In this document: piece after piece, positions 1 through 9,690 of the stretch | How positions within the stretch are numbered: position 1 is the first letter of the stretch | Layout: each line of letters begins with the position of its first letter | Assembly (NCBI GenBank): GCA_963831155.1 | Contig: CAWHOY010000004.1 | Location: forward strand, 1-61,791 | Origin: CAVRXQ01 sp963831155 | GTDB taxonomy: Bacteria; Actinomycetota; Acidimicrobiia; Acidimicrobiales; Bog-793 | Direction of reading: 5' to 3' | DNA: 61,791 nt | Translations under genes and position numbers: made by a program | The notes under the pieces: model-generated | The model's database searches: none | Seen by the model: the letters and a program-made list of their open reading frames with translations, nothing else | Told to the model about the DNA's origin: nothing

Positions 1-156
1 GGATGCTTGGCCATTTAGTGCGCATCTGCGGCAAGCGGTGCTTTGTGTCATGACGTCTCGACTCGGGGGTGATGGCGATCAGAGTGCAACTGACGAGTTG
101 GTCGACATCTGGTCCGATCAACAATCCATGCATTCGAACGTCACGTCAGGGGCGCT

Positions 157-1445
157 GTGGACCGCGTCGGTAACGGAATCGTGTTTGCGGTCTGGCTGCC
201 TATTACTGCACTGCAAGTTCGGTTGATGAGTCGAACCGGTTACGGCGAATATGCGATCGGATTCGCGGCCTGTCTCCTGCTGACTCCCATCGCCGGAGCA
301 GGATTCGACGCTGCGGTCACTCGCTGGTTCGCGACCCGAAACCGTTTGAGCACGGGAGTGCGGGTATCACGGCCGTTGCACGACTCGCCTTGCGTGTGAG
401 CCGGTGGATGACCGGAGCGGCTCTCGGACTTGCTCTCGTGATGGTCGTGATGGTCGCCGTGCCCTCGCTCAGGCCTGACGTCTGGGTATTCGTGATTTTG
501 AGTCCGGTACTCGTCAGTTCGCCGATCACACAGACAAGCAACGGAATCGTTCAGGCTTCGGTCCGACCGTGGTTGCGTTCTTGAGCAACGTGGTCACCTC
601 GATCCTGATGTTGGGATTGACTGCGGCACTGCTGTTCGGTGGACTCCGTACGGCCGATTGGATGGCAGCAGCGCGGAGCATCGCCTTCATATCCGGGCTA
701 GCCGTGCTCGTCATTGGTTCGCGCTGGAGGCAGCTCCTGCGCGGTCGACGACCGTCTCGGTCAACACTCGAAAGTTCCTTCAGTTCGGCACCGCGATCGT
801 CTGGACCGTGCTGGGCATGACGATTTCCCAGCTCGACGTCCTTTTTTTGGGCGCCTTCAAGGGAAGCAGAGTCGCTGGTCAGTACGCCCCTGCCTCTCGA
901 CTCGCCGACCTCGTCATCTCTCTCGTCGGAATCGTCGGCGCATACCTTCCGCCCGCGATCGCGAGCGCTCTAGTTGGAGGGACATCGGCCTCGTCTTCGT
1001 GGGTCCACTACTGGGCGTCGAGATGGGCGATAGCCGTGAGCGCGCCCGTCATCGGGTTACTCGTCATCGTTCCGGCGCCCCTGTTGAACCTCCTGTTTGG
1101 TCACCGGGCGATAGTTGTCGGTCCTGCTCGTATTCTCGGGCTGGCGGTCTTGTTCGACGTGATTCTGGGATTCAACGGCACCGTTCTCGCATCTTCTGGT
1201 GCAACCCGTGTGCTCACGTGGAACGTTCTTGCCGGGTTTGTGCTGAATGTTGTCGTGTGCGCAGCCGTGATCCCGATTCTCGGGTGCAAACTGGAGCGGC
1301 GCTCGCTGACGGCAGCACCGCTCCTAAGTGTGAACGTGGGAGCGTCCTGGCTCATCGCGAAGCGGCTCGGTATCGCTCCCTGGGATCGGCTTACGTTCCT
1401 TTGCTTAGCGAAGTCCTGCCGTTGGTGGCGTGGTCGACGTGTTGA
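157..1445 (+). pseudogene. Polysaccharide flippase (Wzx/PST-like), broken by frameshifts
   Basis: Hydrophobic segments typical of a lipid-linked oligosaccharide flippase are spread over all three forward frames: about 157-360 (frame 1), 390-580 (frame 3), 569-770 (frame 2), 760-1400 (frame 1) and the last codons in frame 3. Joined, they give about 430 residues with roughly 12 membrane segments, the usual size of the family. The piece with SQLDVLFLGAFKGSRVAGQYAPASR resembles the middle of PST/Wzx exporters, where a helix precedes a loop with a conserved Y-x-x-A. At least four indels are needed to read through. The start may lie upstream of 157. Expected role: moving undecaprenyl-linked sugar units across the membrane, fitting the sugar genes that follow. 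Family assignment is by pattern and moderately sure; whether it is a true pseudogene or poor sequence cannot be told here. Confidence 0.6.
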
Positions 1446-1708
1446 TACTTCATGAGTTCGCTATCGGACCCATCTGGCGACTTATCATTACGGCAGCGAA
1501 ACCGGGCGGTCCCCCGGTGGTCGTGGCGAAAGTCGGACGATTGAGCCGCAATCCTTCGCTAAAGTTCGAGACGGTTGAAGGCGTCTTCCTTCTCGGAGAT
1601 CGGAGCTGTCATCCGGTGGAGCAAATCAGCGCCAGGAAAGAGTTTCGAGGCTTATATGGTCATCGTCCCGCCAAACCCCTCATCTGATCCGTTCGCTCGC
1701 TGTGTCGT
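1446..1708. other. Gap between flippase and glycosyltransferase, no recognised gene
   Basis: An 85-codon open frame with a GTG start (1430-1687, + strand) crosses this stretch, but its predicted protein resembles no family I know and its third codon positions show little GC bias. It could be a scrambled end of the flippase or the start of another gene disrupted by indels. I see no RNA gene or clear terminator. Confidence 0.3.
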
Positions 1709-2910
1709 TTAATCCGGGATCCGTGATGACAAATCCGAGCCGAACTCAAGGACGCGTTCGTATGCCTCCTCCAAACGGCGCGTCGTTTTCACCGTGGAAT
1801 AGCGTCGAATTAAGTCGATCGGATACTCGACCTGCGCTCCAGGTGCGCGTGACAGCGGTCCATGGGCGAGTTCCTTGGCCAGTGAAACCCAGTCACCAGG
1901 GGGAACAAGGGGCACCGGCGCGCCTGCCAAGACTTCTGGGATCGCCCCACTCGTGGTGCTGATTATTGCGAGTCTGGCCGCCATGGCCTCGGCGAGAACC
2001 ATGCCGAATTGCTCTTCCCAGAAGAGGTGTGGAATGCCGAAGGGATAGTACGGTCCCGTCGTGGACGGCTCGCTGGCGAGTATCAAAGCAGAGGCGAGAC
2101 GGAGAGTCTCAGGCATTTCATGGTAAGGGACGCTTCCCATCTCCACGGCGTGAGCAACGCCGAGTTCCTCGGCGTGCTTTCGCAAACGGCGATACTCGGG
2201 ACCCGATCCGACGATGCGGAGAAGCGGTCGTGTCGCCTTACCATCAGGCGTTCTGATATTCCCTCGATGCAAGAGCGCCAGTGCACGGAGAACGTCTTGG
2301 TGTCCTTTCTCCCATACGAGGCGCCCAGCCGATAGCAGCAGATGAGTGGACTGCGCCAGCGGCGGTCTCTCGCCCTCGAACTCCCCAACGTCGATTCCCG
2401 GAGGACAGATGACGATGCGCTCTTCTGGAACGCCCTCTAGGCGCAGCGTGAGCGTGGCGCGCTCGGTCGCCGGCATAAATAGATCGGCCCGTTTTAGGAC
2501 CAGTTCACGGTTCTTGCGAGCGTGGCGATTGCGGAAGGCGTTCAGCAACGGCAACGTCTCCCAAATGGTTTGGACCAAGCGGAAACCGTGGCGTTCTCGG
2601 CGTCCGGCGTGGCTTCGGCGGAGAACCACAAAGACAGATCTGCCGCATGAACGATGTCCGCCCACTCAAAAGCCGCTTCGCCTGAGAGAAACCTGTCACC
2701 AAGGGCGAGAGTCGCGATCTCTCCGAGAACGTTGCGTGGAAAGAGATCTCTGAGCGCCCGAGCTCGCACATAGGTAAGCCCCTCGGGCGGGGTGAATCGA
2801 TTTGACGATGTAAGTAGACAGCGGACTTCGAATCGACTGGGAAGAAGAGTCCACGGCCGAAGTTCCCACTCATTCACGCGATGACCACGGACTAGGAGAA
2901 CTCGTGGCAC
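1709..2910 (-). pseudogene. Glycosyltransferase family 4 (GT-B), one frameshift
   Basis: The N-terminal part (2910 down to about 2610) starts at a GTG giving VPRVLLVRGHRVNEWELRPW. The C-terminal part (about 2600 to 1709) is in another frame and carries GT4 marks: ICPPGIDVGEF in the linker, SAGRLVWEKGHQDVLRAL, and the nucleotide-sugar acidic motif region EEQFGMVLAEAMAA with its E-x7-E spacing. Together they give about 400 residues, normal for a retaining GT4 enzyme. It would add a sugar from a nucleotide donor to a growing surface glycan. It is divergent from ugd with only about 30 bp between them, and neither side shows a convincing promoter. The frameshift lies near 2590-2620. Confidence 0.7.
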
Positions 2911-2940
2911 CGCAGCGGAGGATACCCTCTCACGCTCACG

Positions 2941-4219
2941 AGCCGAATCGCAGTTATCGGAGCCGGATACGTCGGGGTCACGACAGCGGTTTGCCTCGCC
3001 CATTTGGGTCACGAAGTGCATTGCACTGATGTCGATTCGGCGGTGCATATTGATGCTTAACGCCGGCAAGCCGCCGATCTTCGAGGAGGGTCTCGGTCAG
3101 CTGCTTCAGCAGGGTCTTGCGAACAGCCAATTGTCATTCTCGACCGACAATATCGGGGCCGCACGAAACGCTGAATTCGTCTTTCTTTGCGTTCCTACTC
3201 CGCAGGACGACAATGGGCGGGCGGACATGCACTTCATCGAGGATGTCGCCGCACAAATCGGGTGCCACCTCGACTCAGAATCCGTCGTAATCAACAAGTC
3301 GACTGTGCCGGTCGGCTCTACGAGGGTTGTGGAGCTGGCGCTCGGGCGTTCCGACGTCGCGGTTGTTTCAAATCCTGAATTTCTTCGAGAAGGTTCAGCA
3401 ATTCACGATTTTCTCCACCCTGACCGGATTGTGATAGGAGCGAATGACGAAGCGACGGCAATCAGGGTTTCGGGACTCTTTGTTCGCATCAGCGCCCCTC
3501 TTGTCGTGACCGACCCCCCGACCGTGGAAACGATCAAATATGCGTCAAACGCATTTCTTGCAACGAAAGTTTCGTTTGCCAACGCCGTCGCTGCACTTTG
3601 CGAGGTTGTAGGTGCCGATGTCCGCCAGGTGGTACTTGGAATGGGCTACGACCGTCGGATCGGTTCGGAGTTCCTTCGCCCCGGTCCCGGGTGGGGCGGT
3701 TCATGTTTCCCGAAAGACACCGCGGCTCTGGTGCGAATTGCAGAGGATGCTGGATATGACTTTGCACTGCTTAGGGGAGTGATATCGGTAAATGAAGAGC
3801 AGCGCGAGAGGGTCGTCGAGAAGATTTTGCGGAATGTGCCATGGTCTCGCGGGGAAGCAGATTGCGCTCTGGGGCCTTACATTCAAAGCTAGGACCGATG
3901 ATCTGCGAAACTCACCGGCTCTTCTCATCGCCAGACGGCTCGGATCGCTTGGTGCGCAGATTCGGGCTTACGACCCGACTATCCAGGACTCGCCCAGTGA
4001 TGTCGTCACAATCTGCGCCGACCCGGTACGCGGCTTGTGACGGTGCGAGTGTTCTCGTTGTCACCACGGAGTGGGAAGAATTTCGCTGGCTTGACTTCCG
4101 CAAGGTAGGTGAACTCCTCAAAGCGAAAGCGGTTGTTCGGACCAGCCTGCGCAATTTTTCTAGACCCTCCATTACTCCGCCGCCTTGGTTTTCGATATGA
4201 AGGCATCGGCATCCTGTGA
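2941..4219 (+). pseudogene. ugd: UDP-glucose 6-dehydrogenase, several frameshifts
   Basis: The order of motifs is that of UDP-glucose/GDP-mannose dehydrogenases. The NAD-binding start RIAVIGAGYVG is at 2944. FLCVPTPQDDNGRADM follows, then SNPEFLREGSA and the catalytic-cysteine loop PGPGWGGSCFPKD near 3680. After it come ALWGLTFKARTDDLRNSPA and a final FLDP...LGFRYEGIGIL ending in TGA at 4217-4219. Frames change near 3040, 3850, 4020 and 4155, so four indels interrupt about 425 codons. No start codon precedes RIAVIG in frame, so the 5' end may also be damaged. The enzyme oxidises UDP-glucose to UDP-glucuronate, the substrate of the next gene, with which it shares a GTGA stop/start overlap. Confidence 0.85.
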
Positions 4220-5181
4220 GCACCATCGTTGTAACCGGTGGAGCGGGTTTCCTCGGTTCACATATCTGCGAGTCCCTCGTTAATCGAGGAGATACCGTCG
4301 TTTGCATCGACGATATGTCGACGGGAACGCGAGCCAAAACCTGCCAGCGGAATAGCGGATGCAACACGGTTCAGATTTCTCCGCGCGAACGTATGCGATG
4401 GCATTCAGGTGGGTGCACCCGTGGACGCCGTTTTGCACTTTGCGAGCCCGGCCTCACCTCCCGCCTATCTCGCCCACCCATTGGAGACGATGGCGGCGGG
4501 GAGCAAGGGGACAGAGGCCGCATTGCGGCTTGCCGAGCAGCACGCCGCAAGATTCCTTCTCGCGTCGACGAGCGAGATTTATGGTGACCCTCTAGTGCAT
4601 CCTCAGTCCGAACAGTACTGGGGCAACGTGAATCCGATCGGACCGCGAAGTGTGTATGACGAGGCGAAGAGGTTCGCCGAGGCCCTAGCCGCGGCGTTCC
4701 GGCGCGCGACGGCAAGTCAATACGGGAATCATCCGGATCTTTAACACCTACGGTCCCCGCCTTCGGCTAGACGATGGACGCGTAGTCTCTAACTTTCTCA
4801 CGCAGGCGCTCTCCGGTTCGCCGCTGACAATTTATGGGGACGGCAGTCAGACAAGAAGCCTGTGTTACGTGGACGACCTTGTACGAGGAGTAATTGCAAT
4901 GCTCGACTCGGATGCGCCCGGTCCTGTGAACTTGGGCAATCCAGTCGAGATCACTGTCGCAGACCTCGCTGCGACCATCATCGAGATTACGCACTCGCGA
5001 TCCGGAGCCGTTTATACGCAGCTACCCGTCGACGAACCCCACACGTAGGTGCCCTGATATCTCATCTGCGATCAGACTTCTGGGTTGGGAACCATCAATC
5101 GACCTTGAATCAGGTCTCTCACGAACGATCGAGTGGTTTCAGCGCGAACTAGCCGAGTCAGGTATCGAGACAGTGCCGTGA
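4216..5181 (+). pseudogene. UDP-glucuronate decarboxylase (UDP-xylose synthase), frameshifted
   Basis: This is an extended short-chain dehydrogenase. The Rossmann motif TGGAGFLGSH sits near residue 10. The catalytic region has the STSEIYGDP stretch, then YWGNVNPIGPRSVYDEAKR with the Y-x3-K pair, which is the signature that separates UXS enzymes from dTDP-glucose dehydratases. Later blocks are NTYGPR, DGSQTRSLCYVDDLV and a C-terminal LLGWEPSIDLESGL. Reading frame changes near 4330, 4730 and 5045 are needed. GTG at 4216 overlaps the ugd stop, and the TGA at 5179-5181 overlaps the GTG of the methyltransferase, so the three genes form an operon. The product would be UDP-xylose. Confidence 0.85.
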
Positions 5182-5813
5182 CGAGCGTCGGAGTTCTACC
5201 CGAGACAATTGACCGACTCGAGCAGCCCATCTATGGGCCTTACGAGTACGTACACTCGCTACTGACCGCGCAATCTCGGGTTTTGGATGTCGGTTGTGGA
5301 AACGGCAAGGTGAGCGCTTATCTCACCGAGTCTGGCGCGACTGTGGACGGAATAGAACCGACCCCGTCACACGCAAGCGTCGCGATTGGGCGTGTCCGCT
5401 ATCTGTCCACTCGACCAGTCGGAGAAGACGACCCGAAGTTGATGCCCGAGTACGACGTGATCACTTTCTTTGACGTCCTTGAGCACATGGTGAACCCCGA
5501 ATCTGCCCTTGCGTGGGCTGTCGGTCGCTTGGCAGCCGGGGGTCGGATTGTTGCCTCGATTCCCAACTCGGCACACGTTTCCTTTCGGATCAAGATGCTG
5601 CGAGGTGACTGGACTATGGCCGACGCCGGCCTATTCGACCGGACGCATGTTCGGTTCTACGACCTCAAAACGATGACGAAGTTGTGTCCGCCGGGAACGC
5701 ACGAGGTGGGGCGTCGGTTCTATGCGCCAGGCCGCGCTTGGAAGCGGGGGTTTCCCCGCCTATGGCCGTCCCTACTCGCGTTCCATGTCGTGATCGTCTG
5801 GCAGCGCAACTAA
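5178..5813 (+). CDS. Class I SAM-dependent methyltransferase
   Basis: I chose the GTG at 5178 because it overlaps the upstream stop in a GTGA; an in-frame start at 5133 is less likely. The 211-residue protein has motif I VLDVGCGNGKVSAYL, an acidic DGIEP at the end of strand 2, and ITFFDVLEHMVNPESAL, the motif II region common in methyltransferases of glycan loci (Methyltransf_23 type). IPNSAHVSFRIKMLRGDW and LFDRTHVRFYDL are also usual in that group. After FYDLKT the sequence departs from what I expect of the family, so small compensating indels near 5670-5700 are possible. It is probably a sugar or lipid methyltransferase of the same locus; the substrate is unknown. Confidence 0.75.
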   Translation: MTSVGVLPETIDRLEQPIYGPYEYVHSLLTAQSRVLDVGCGNGKVSAYLTESGATVDGIEPTPSHASVAIGRVRYLSTRPVGEDDPKLMPEYDVITFFDVLEHMVNPESALAWAVGRLAAGGRIVASIPNSAHVSFRIKMLRGDWTMADAGLFDRTHVRFYDLKTMTKLCPPGTHEVGRRFYAPGRAWKRGFPRLWPSLLAFHVVIVWQRN

Positions 5814-6857
5814 CGGTTGGTGAGGTATCTGGACCTCGCCCTGCCCAGTCGAGCCGCTAGCTCCGCTTTGATGGGATAACCTGCGTTCATGCCCGACGTC
5901 CTCCGCGAGAGTCGGGAACGCTTGATCGCACTTGCCGGAGGAAGTTCAAGACACTCGCTCAGGATGAGCGATGCCCGATGTTCGTATGTGTGACGCGCAT
6001 ACACCTCTCGTGCTCCATTTGTTGCAATCTCCGTAGCCCATCGCGGATCGGCTAGCAGGCGCTTCACGACTGCGACACATTCATCGACGTCTCGATATGT
6101 GACGAGCTCAATCTCGTTGCGGAATAGCAGAGACAGCCCGGAGCCCGGAGCGAGATCCGTAACCAATGGCCGTCCGCTCGCCAGTACTTCAAACACGCGC
6201 ATATTCAGATCGCCATTCAGCGATCGATTGAAACCGATGCGTGCACGTGAATCACGCGGAGCTGATTTGCTCTCTTGGGCCATGCGCGACCAGGACGCTG
6301 AATCCCTCGCTCTCGAGCCTGCTCAGGAGCGCCGCTCGCTGCGAGTGCAGCGTAGGAAGTACGTTTCCGAAGAAAACGATGTCGTAGTCGGGCGCCTGCG
6401 ATATCGGATGATGAACGCTCGGCGAACACGCCAGCGGTAGCCAGGACACCGACGATCGTCCCTGACTCACCGGTCCGACGTATGCGAGCTGGGCAAGATA
6501 CGAGTGTGACACCCTTGCCGCGATTGCCGCGTGCCGTTTCCAGGCTCCTGGTAGGTGGCTGTCAATTCCCCAAAAGACCGTGGGTACCCCCACATGCCGT
6601 AGGCCACGCACGTCAACGAGCCCCGGTGACTCGATCCAAACCAAGAGATCGACCTTGTTAGTTGCCTCTGGACTGAGCGAAGGCAGCCGAGAAAGATCCG
6701 GAGTTCGTGACGTTGAAACGAGGTGACTGGAAGAAGCGGAAGCGTCGGTCGTCGGGCCGGCAGTCTGGACTTGTGCACCGAGCGAACGGAAAGCCTCTTC
6801 GAGGTATCTAGCCGTTGTGTTGCTATCGAACCCGTAGAGCAGCAGAACATTTGGCAT
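5810..6857 (-). pseudogene. CgeB/DUF3880-like glycosyltransferase, one frameshift
   Basis: The N-terminal part (ATG at 6857, giving MPNVLLLYGFDSNTTARYLEEAF) and the C-terminal part (about 6260 to 5810) lie in different frames. The features are those of CgeB-type proteins: VDLLVWIESPG, GVPTVFWGIDSHL, YDIVFFGNVLPTLHSQRAALLSRL, then GFNRSLNGDLNMRVFEVLASGRPLVTDL near the sugar-nucleotide site. Joined, it has about 350 residues, normal for the family. It is convergent with the methyltransferase; their stop codons overlap at 5810-5813. It may glycosylate the surface polymer or a protein. The frameshift is near 6250-6280. Confidence 0.65.
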
Positions 6858-7146
6858 TGATAGAGAATCTCCGGGGTCCTGTGCGGCACTGGATCGGAAG
6901 TTTCTCGTGCTCGCAGGAAGTGGTGGAAGTTTTACATGCTTCGCTACTTCGCGCCGGAGAAGTTCTGTCACCCCTCGGGCTCGCGTGTAGCTTCTTTGTA
7001 TTACGGCAGCCGGGTCCGCATATTTATCGTAATTGCTGCGCGCGTTTTGTGGCCACTTCGGTGTGCTGTCTCAATCGCCGCTCGTGTACCGGGCTTCTGC
7101 GCTCACTTGGCAGATGATGAAATTCGCGACAACTAACGTTTCGTGC
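6858..7146. other. Gap between two divergent genes, nothing recognised
   Basis: About 290 bases between the divergent CgeB-like and DUF6941-like genes. Open frames here have atypical codon use and match nothing I know. It should carry promoters for both sides, but I see no convincing -35/-10 pair. Confidence 0.4.
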
Positions 7147-7571
7147 GTGAGAGTCACGCTTCTGCTGTGTGACGCGGCGCAGGTCGCCGACGGCAAGCTC
7201 TACGTGCTCGGCGGGGGGTGGAGTTTGATCGGACCCGACCCGACTCCATCAGCGGTCGCGATCAAGGTCGACGTCGATTGGACCGAGGTCGACCGTACCA
7301 TCACTGGGAGCTTTTTCTCGTTGATGAAGACGGACAGCCTGTTCTCGCGCCGACGCCTGATGATGCACAACCGATCGAGGTTCGTGGTGACTTTGAGGTC
7401 GGTCGCCCGCAGGCGGTTCCGGAAGGCAGTCCAGTCGACGTTGCGCTTGCCTTGAATTTCGGACCCTTCCCGCTGACACCATCTTCGCGCTACACGTGGC
7501 GTCTCTCGATCGACGGAGAGACCCGCGAGGACTGGGTATTGCCGTTCTCGACGCGAGCTCGGCCGGAGTAG
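7147..7571 (+). pseudogene. DUF6941-like conserved protein, one frameshift
   Basis: The first half (GTG at 7147) reads VRVTLLLCDAAQVADGKLYV then LGGGWSLIGPDPTPSAVAIK, which resembles the start of a small actinobacterial family (DUF6941) of about 140 residues. The second half, in another frame, continues as HHWELFLVDEDGQPV up to WRLSIDGETREDWVLPF and stops at 7571. A missing base near 7294-7300 joins them: EVDRT followed by HHWEL. Function is unknown. Being short and otherwise colinear with its family, it looks like a gene interrupted by a single-base error. Confidence 0.6.
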
Positions 7572-7726
7572 AGCCCGGTCGACGTTGATCAGTCGAGGAA
7601 GGTTTGTTGATCGGGGGCGCGTGGTGAAATTGTGTCAGCGTGACCATTCCCAACGCAACGCTCGCCCAGGTCGTTCTGGAAGCGTCGCGGGTAAGGACTC
7701 GAGGAGATCGCCAGGAGGCGAGGCCC

Positions 7727-8275
7727 ATGGCCAAGGTCACCGAATCGGAACTCATACGCGATGTCCTACACGTCGAGCCCGACGTGCACGGCGATCCGCG
7801 CGGGCGATTCGTCGAAACGTATCGTCGATCCTGGTTTCCCCTCGGACGCGAAATGGTGCAGGCGAATCGCTCCGAAAAGAGTGCGAACTCGATAGTCGGT
7901 CTCCACTACCACCTCCACCAGGCGGACTATTGGTACGTCACGCGGGGCACGGCGAGGGTCGTCCTTCATGATCTGCGTCTCGGGTCGTCGAGCGAGGGGG
8001 TAACGGAGATCTGCGAGCTCGGCGACGAGGAGCACGGAGTATTCATCCCACCTGGTGTCGCGCATGGTTTCGCGGCCGTGACGGATCTCACCCTGATCTA
8101 CCTCGTGGACAACTATTACAACCCCGATGACGAACTCGGATTGGCGTGGGACGACCAGACGATCGCCGTCGACTGGGGAATCGCGGATCCGATCGTTTCC
8201 GACCGGGACCGCGCCAATCCCCGGCGGGACGCGATCCCTGACCACCTGATCCCGCGGGGAGGGCTCCGCACCTGA
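7727..8275 (+). CDS. dTDP-4-dehydrorhamnose 3,5-epimerase-like cupin (RmlC family)
   Basis: The ATG at 7727 has a good ribosome site (aggaggcgag) just upstream, which sets the start; a longer frame from 7640 lacks one. The protein is 182 residues. It keeps the RmlC order: DPRGRFVETYRR near the N terminus, then GLHYHLHQADYWYVTRGTARVVLHDLR with the catalytic-histidine strand, then FIPPGVAHGFAA. RmlC usually has GLHYQ, so the H in place of Q and the altered loop suggest a related sugar epimerase or isomerase rather than certain dTDP-rhamnose synthesis. The other rml genes are not in the window. It probably serves the neighbouring polysaccharide locus. Confidence 0.75.
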   Translation: MAKVTESELIRDVLHVEPDVHGDPRGRFVETYRRSWFPLGREMVQANRSEKSANSIVGLHYHLHQADYWYVTRGTARVVLHDLRLGSSSEGVTEICELGDEEHGVFIPPGVAHGFAAVTDLTLIYLVDNYYNPDDELGLAWDDQTIAVDWGIADPIVSDRDRANPRRDAIPDHLIPRGGLRT

Positions 8276-8358
8276 ACCCCGAGGTCTTCCCGCGGTCAAA
8301 ACTCCACTTCGCGTGCGTAGATTGGCTTCGTGCTCCGCTTTGTCCGGGCCAGGCTACC

Positions 8359-9504
8359 GTGATCGCGGCGATCGTTGTCGGCGCCTTCGGCTTCGTGATC
8401 GTGGTTACTGGTTTGTCGCGTTTCGGCTCGAGACGGTCCCAACGCCGCTCGGTGGAAGAACACCAGCGGGCGCTCGACGTGCTGGGAGAAGTGGCGAAAC
8501 GCCGGGACGGCATAGCGCCGGTCCACGCGCCGAGTCCCCAGGAGATCGGTCGGGCGCACGTTCATCCGACGGAGAACGCGATTCCTCGATTCCGTCGGGC
8601 CGACCAGGACGTCGGCGGACAACAACCCGCCGCCCGGCTTGTGCTCCGTTCAGGACCGACACCTCTCAAGCTGCCGATATTTGAAGGCCCAACGAAACGG
8701 GTTCAGGGCGAGAGCTTGCAGGGTGACGAAGTTCACGTCCGCAGCGCGAATCTGCCTGCTGAGACCGTTGGGCTCGACCACGTGGTCCGATTTGAAGCCG
8801 TTGAGGACGTGGAATCGCCCGCGGACTCGACCGTTGCCGGCTCGTCCCACGACGAGGGGCCCCCCGCCTTCAGCGGGCCGCCCGAGGAAAACGAATTTGG
8901 CGAGGGACGCCAAGAAAACGTCAGTTCGCATCCGCCTCGGCTTGCTGCCTTTCGAGGAATTCCCCGGTCTGCCACTGGGCGTAACCCTTTCATCCTGAGA
9001 AGGGTTGCCTCGGTCGCGGCGATCGCGATCGTCCTTGCCGCGGTGGGCGTCGGTAGCTGGCAACTCGCGTCGAGCAAACCCTCGACGCCGCGCGTCACAG
9101 CTCAGCCACCAGCGAAGTCCCACCGGGCGCATCACGCGACGAATTCGACCTCGAAATCCAGCTCGGGGTCCTCGAGCCTTGTCCACGACGAGATAGCGCC
9201 CACATCGACCTCGCCGACTATCGTGACCTTCCCCCTCAGTGAGTCGACCTTCACGATCACGTTCTCCGCGTCCGAACCCTGCTGGATCGGGATCCTTCCC
9301 AGTCAGCACGGGGCGTACCTGTGGATGACGACGGTTGGAGCGGGGACCACCACCACGTATCACGCCAGCGCGCCGGTCTATGTACGCATCGGAGCGCCCC
9401 AATATCTGGTCCTGAAAGTCGACGGAGTCCGTCTGGCGCTCCCGCCGAAAATGATCCAGCCGTACGACGTCACGTTCACGATCGGCTCGGCGGTTTCGGC
9501 CTAG
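8359..9504 (+). CDS. Membrane protein with RodZ-like C-terminal domain
   Basis: 381 residues from a GTG. A hydrophobic segment at residues 1-17 is followed by about 200 residues rich in charged amino acids and proline, probably disordered and cytoplasmic. A second membrane segment (VASVAAIAIVLAAVGVGSW) lies at about 215-235, then a Ser/Thr/Lys-rich linker. The C-terminal domain, about residues 285-380, ends in YVRIGAPQYLVLKVDGVRL, the pattern of the RodZ/DUF4115 extracytoplasmic beta domain. It lacks the RodZ HTH domain, so a role in cell shape is only a guess. It stands alone, and its stop codon lies in the loop of a hairpin (9487-9517). Confidence 0.6.
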   Translation: MIAAIVVGAFGFVIVVTGLSRFGSRRSQRRSVEEHQRALDVLGEVAKRRDGIAPVHAPSPQEIGRAHVHPTENAIPRFRRADQDVGGQQPAARLVLRSGPTPLKLPIFEGPTKRVQGESLQGDEVHVRSANLPAETVGLDHVVRFEAVEDVESPADSTVAGSSHDEGPPAFSGPPEENEFGEGRQENVSSHPPRLAAFRGIPRSATGRNPFILRRVASVAAIAIVLAAVGVGSWQLASSKPSTPRVTAQPPAKSHRAHHATNSTSKSSSGSSSLVHDEIAPTSTSPTIVTFPLSESTFTITFSASEPCWIGILPSQHGAYLWMTTVGAGTTTTYHASAPVYVRIGAPQYLVLKVDGVRLALPPKMIQPYDVTFTIGSAVSA

Positions 9505-9517
9505 TCGAAACCGCCGA
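9487..9517 (+). terminator. Hairpin over the stop codon of the RodZ-like gene
   Basis: A perfect 12-bp stem (TCGGCGGTTTCG with CGAAACCGCCGA) closes a 7-base loop that contains the TAG stop at 9502-9504. A short T run (attt) follows. It probably ends this transcript before the suf operon. Confidence 0.55.
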
Positions 9518-9690
9518 TTTCGGCTGCCACGTGCCCTAATCCCGCGGCCGCGGCTCGCCTGTTCTGGGTCGGACGAAATCCCCAGAGTGCGGCGCGTTTT
9601 CGCTGGCTGACGGGTTGTTACTATGGCGATAGGAGAAATTCCCGTTCCCTGGCCGCGATCGCTCGGGGAGGAAAGGGAGTTAGCTGGCCT

